From assembly GCA_043797735.1 (NCBI GenBank), contig JAZDPH010000059.1, forward strand, positions 1-12,480: DNA of 12,480 bases. The letters are read 5' to 3'. This DNA is from BS750m-G77 sp043797735. Lineage in GTDB: Bacteria > Omnitrophota > Gorgyraeia > Gygaellales > Profunditerraquicolaceae. A program made the position numbers and the translations under genes. Positions within the stretch are counted from its first letter, which is position 1. Every line of letters starts with the position of its first letter. Positions 12,317-12,480 of the stretch are shown piece by piece. The notes under the pieces were generated by a model, which saw only the letters and a program-made list of their open reading frames with translations, ran no database searches and had not been told where the DNA came from.

Positions 12317-12480
12317 ATGAAGCTACTGACACTGGTTTTAGTTTTATCATTATGCGTTTTCGGGGCGGGGTTTGCCGCGGATAATTTTTTGATTGACGAC
12401 CTGCAGGGGACAATCTCCGGCGGGCCGGACGGGACGGTTGATTTTGGCGCAGGCAACGGCTCGGAGGTAAGGGTCTCTGC
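12317..12480 (+). CDS. Secreted protein, N-terminal part only
   Basis: A reading frame starts at ATG 12317 after a strong AGGAGGAG ribosome site and runs open past the window end (54 full codons seen). The first ~21 residues, MKLLTLVLVLSLCVFGAGFA then AD, form a typical Sec signal peptide with cleavage likely after GFA or GFAA. The mature start DNFLIDDLQGTISGGPDGTV is Gly/Asp-rich and beta-like. The family cannot be named from this fragment. Confidence 0.75.
   Translation, partial: MKLLTLVLVLSLCVFGAGFAADNFLIDDLQGTISGGPDGTVDFGAGNGSEVRVS

Noticed and set aside
12061..12456. - strand open frames of 131 and 106 codons at the right edge
   Set aside because: They run through the 183-base palindrome and family A repeat and oppose a gene with a clear ribosome site and signal peptide.
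1..12480. tRNA or rRNA genes
   Set aside because: No cloverleaf with a GTTCGA-like T-loop and CCA-side acceptor pairing, and no rRNA-like sequence, was seen on either strand by eye.

Overview
The window looks like a chromosome fragment from an uncultured anaerobic bacterium. My best guess is Candidatus Omnitrophica (former OP3). That guess rests on many short palindromic repeats with GTCATTGCGAG...CTCGCAATGAC and CATCCTGA...GAAGGATCT cores between, and partly inside, genes, together with the gene content. No rRNA or marker gene is present to confirm it. All believable genes are on the + strand with mostly good Shine-Dalgarno sites, and many neighbours touch or overlap by 4 bases.

Region 1 (1-1088). 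The window opens inside a ketopantoate-reductase-family gene, whose C-terminus is supplied by a palindromic repeat. Next is a protein made of two tandem TIGR04076-like domains, then an exact 41-base fold-back and a full dispersed palindrome.

Region 2 (1089-10118) is the centrepiece: a compact type II (aromatic) polyketide synthase-like cluster. In order it encodes a ketosynthase alpha with an intact Cys-His-His triad; a ketosynthase beta/chain-length-factor-like partner with all three catalytic residues replaced; a BchE-like radical SAM enzyme with an N-terminal cobalamin-binding-type domain; an acyl carrier protein; a PF04199-type metal-dependent cyclase; a TcmN-like SRPBCC aromatase/cyclase; an MFS exporter; and an SDR ketoreductase. 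After a 158-base repeat-bearing gap come a small helical protein of unknown function and, coupled to it, an ACMSD/resorcylate-decarboxylase-type amidohydrolase that has lost one metal-ligand His. A plausible reading is that KSalpha/KSbeta and the ACP build a poly-beta-keto chain, the SDR reduces it, the two cyclases fold and aromatise it, the radical SAM protein and amidohydrolase tailor it, and the MFS protein exports it. No acyltransferase or phosphopantetheinyl transferase is present, so these would be borrowed from fatty acid synthesis. No O2-dependent oxygenase is present, which suits an anaerobe. A 48-49-base GC-rich element occurs twice and provides the ribosome site and GTG start of both KSbeta and the cyclase. 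It can form two mutually exclusive hairpins, one of which hides the ribosome site.

Region 3 (10119-12316) is an accessory, repeat-dense segment. Two 174-base structured repeats lie as direct repeats around an ORF6N-type DNA-binding gene. They are nearly identical except for one internal 8-bp stem, whose two arms differ completely between copies yet stay perfectly complementary, so a structure is being conserved. Downstream are an A/T-rich gene for a single-pass membrane protein and a 183-base branched palindrome with 34-base terminal inverted repeats.

Region 4 (12317-12480) is the start of a secreted protein with a signal peptide, cut by the window edge.
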